DNA of 64,000 nt from JAAFHI01 sp039793685. GTDB lineage: Bacteria; Acidobacteriota; Blastocatellia; Chloracidobacteriales; Chloracidobacteriaceae. Shown piece by piece: positions 63,382 through 64,000 of the stretch. The position numbers were made by a program, and so were the translations under genes. Under the pieces are notes generated by a model, which saw only the letters and a program-made list of their open reading frames with translations, searched no databases and had not been told where the DNA came from. Every line of letters begins with the position of its first letter. The stretch's first letter is position 1. The DNA lies in assembly GCA_039793685.1 (NCBI GenBank), contig JBDRAL010000094.1:1-64000 (forward strand), written 5' to 3'.

Positions 63382-63627
63382 AGCAGTTTTCGGTTGTGTG
63401 CGACTTTCTTGCCGAACGGTGAATGGCGCGCATAGTGGATGTAGCCCACGTCCGGAGCGCTTTGGCGAGGACGTGGGGAAATATATGACAACATTGATTT
63501 CATTGCGTTTTACGGCAAAACATGTTTCCCGTAGCCTCGCCCAAAACGCTGCGGCTACGGGCTATGCCCAATATTCCACCTACCCACGCGGCGGTTAATT
63601 GGTCGCAAGCAAACGAAAACCGCTCTA
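63379..63627. mobile_element. MITE-like element, copy 4 (intact)
   Basis: A 249-bp element, the same length and layout as the copy at 29344. Inverted termini TAGAGCAGTTTTCGG / CGAAAACCGCTCTA are bounded by TA, and the two internal hairpins are intact. It sits at the very end of the Rpn gene. Confidence 0.9.
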
Positions 63628-63695
63628 GCCCGCCTGAATTTCCTTGGCTGATAACTTTTTCCCGATGAATTCTTCGGGCCTGGGCATTCCTCGAT

Positions 63696-64000
63696 TCAGT
63701 CTTCAAACGACCCCACCCACGCGGCTTTCAGCGTTTCGAGTTCTTCCGGCGAATACTCTTCGCAACGCTCGGGGCACACGCCTTCAAGCCACGGACGAAG
63801 CATCTCGCCGCAAAACTCGATCTCGATGCCGGTCCCGGTTTTTCGAAAGATCGCGAACAGCGAGTAGGCTTCCTCGTAATCCATCGACTGGTGGCAATCT
63901 TCGCGGCAATAGGCGGCAAAGAGGGGAATCGCCAGCCCGTTGTCTTCGTATGGAAATTCCTCCTTCCCGTCATTTCGGTTGATCTGCCAGTGCGTTGGAA
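63696..64000 (-). CDS. Hypothetical protein, 5' end outside the window
   Basis: The frame is open from the window edge to TGA at 63696-63698 (101 codons visible), so the ATG at 63884 is probably internal. The visible part is acidic and Cys-rich, with 'LAIPLFAAYCREDCH', 'FCGEMLRPWLEGVCPERCEEY' and a C-terminal helix. A metal-binding site is possible. Family not recognised; it is convergent with the Rpn gene. Confidence 0.6.
   Translation of the reverse strand, partial: PTHWQINRNDGKEEFPYEDNGLAIPLFAAYCREDCHQSMDYEEAYSLFAIFRKTGTGIEIEFCGEMLRPWLEGVCPERCEEYSPEELETLKAAWVGSFED

Overview
The window is about 60% GC and carries a Gram-negative gene set: outer-membrane beta-barrel, lipoproteins, Tat and Sec signal peptides, MacB/FtsX permeases and multiheme periplasmic cytochromes. 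Ser/Thr kinases with swapped sensor domains, a Cys-motif plus carboxypeptidase-regulatory-domain protein, a sortilin-like Asp-box giant, an RR-DUF4388-Roadblock protein and a SWIM/DUF5691/MoxR set together suggest an environmental Acidobacteriota or a similar deep phylum. This placement is an inference; there is no rRNA in the window.

Layout. 1-441: a tRNA cluster (3' end of one tRNA, a tRNA remnant, Ala-TGC, an atypical His-GTG, Thr-CGT). 704-21210: mostly single genes, including a PsbP/DcrB-like lipoprotein, rtcB, a BKACE enzyme, two paralogous Ser/Thr kinases, a Tat-exported dienelactone hydrolase, an alpha/beta hydrolase with beta-propeller-type repeats, an acyl-CoA ligase, an APH-M23-aminotransferase fusion coupled to a SUKH protein, and a PEP-synthase-like protein lacking its phosphohistidine domain. 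21624-26332: small proteins, a tyrosine recombinase, a glycosyltransferase and a DoxX-like membrane protein. 26424-35933: an HlyD/ABC/two-FtsX export operon followed by an NtrC regulator, a histidine kinase, an ECF sigma factor and an anti-sigma factor. 36095-41715: a second NtrC circuit (five-PAS hybrid kinase, NtrC regulator, RR-DUF4388-Roadblock). Both circuits have convincing sigma-54 promoters. 41952-45311: a 1119-aa Asp-box protein.

45437-56693 is the highlight: a minus-strand operon encoding an outer-membrane beta-barrel, a decaheme cytochrome fused to an LVIVD beta-propeller and a C-terminal anchor, two nonaheme cytochromes, a tetraheme lipoprotein, a TPR protein and a Tat-exported ferritin-like protein (32 CXXCH motifs in all). 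A MsrQ-like heme-b membrane protein lies divergently upstream. The set is consistent with a porin-cytochrome route for moving electrons across the outer membrane. 57504-64000: a P-loop kinase-like protein, a SWIM/DUF5691/MoxR operon, an Rpn-type nuclease whose stop codon comes from a MITE, and a gene cut by the window edge.

Two dispersed repeat systems overlay the region. One is a 236-249-bp MITE-like element with TA-bounded inverted termini (TAGAGC...) and two internal hairpins. The other is several families of heptanucleotide tandem arrays, many of which begin at or within a few bases of stop codons.
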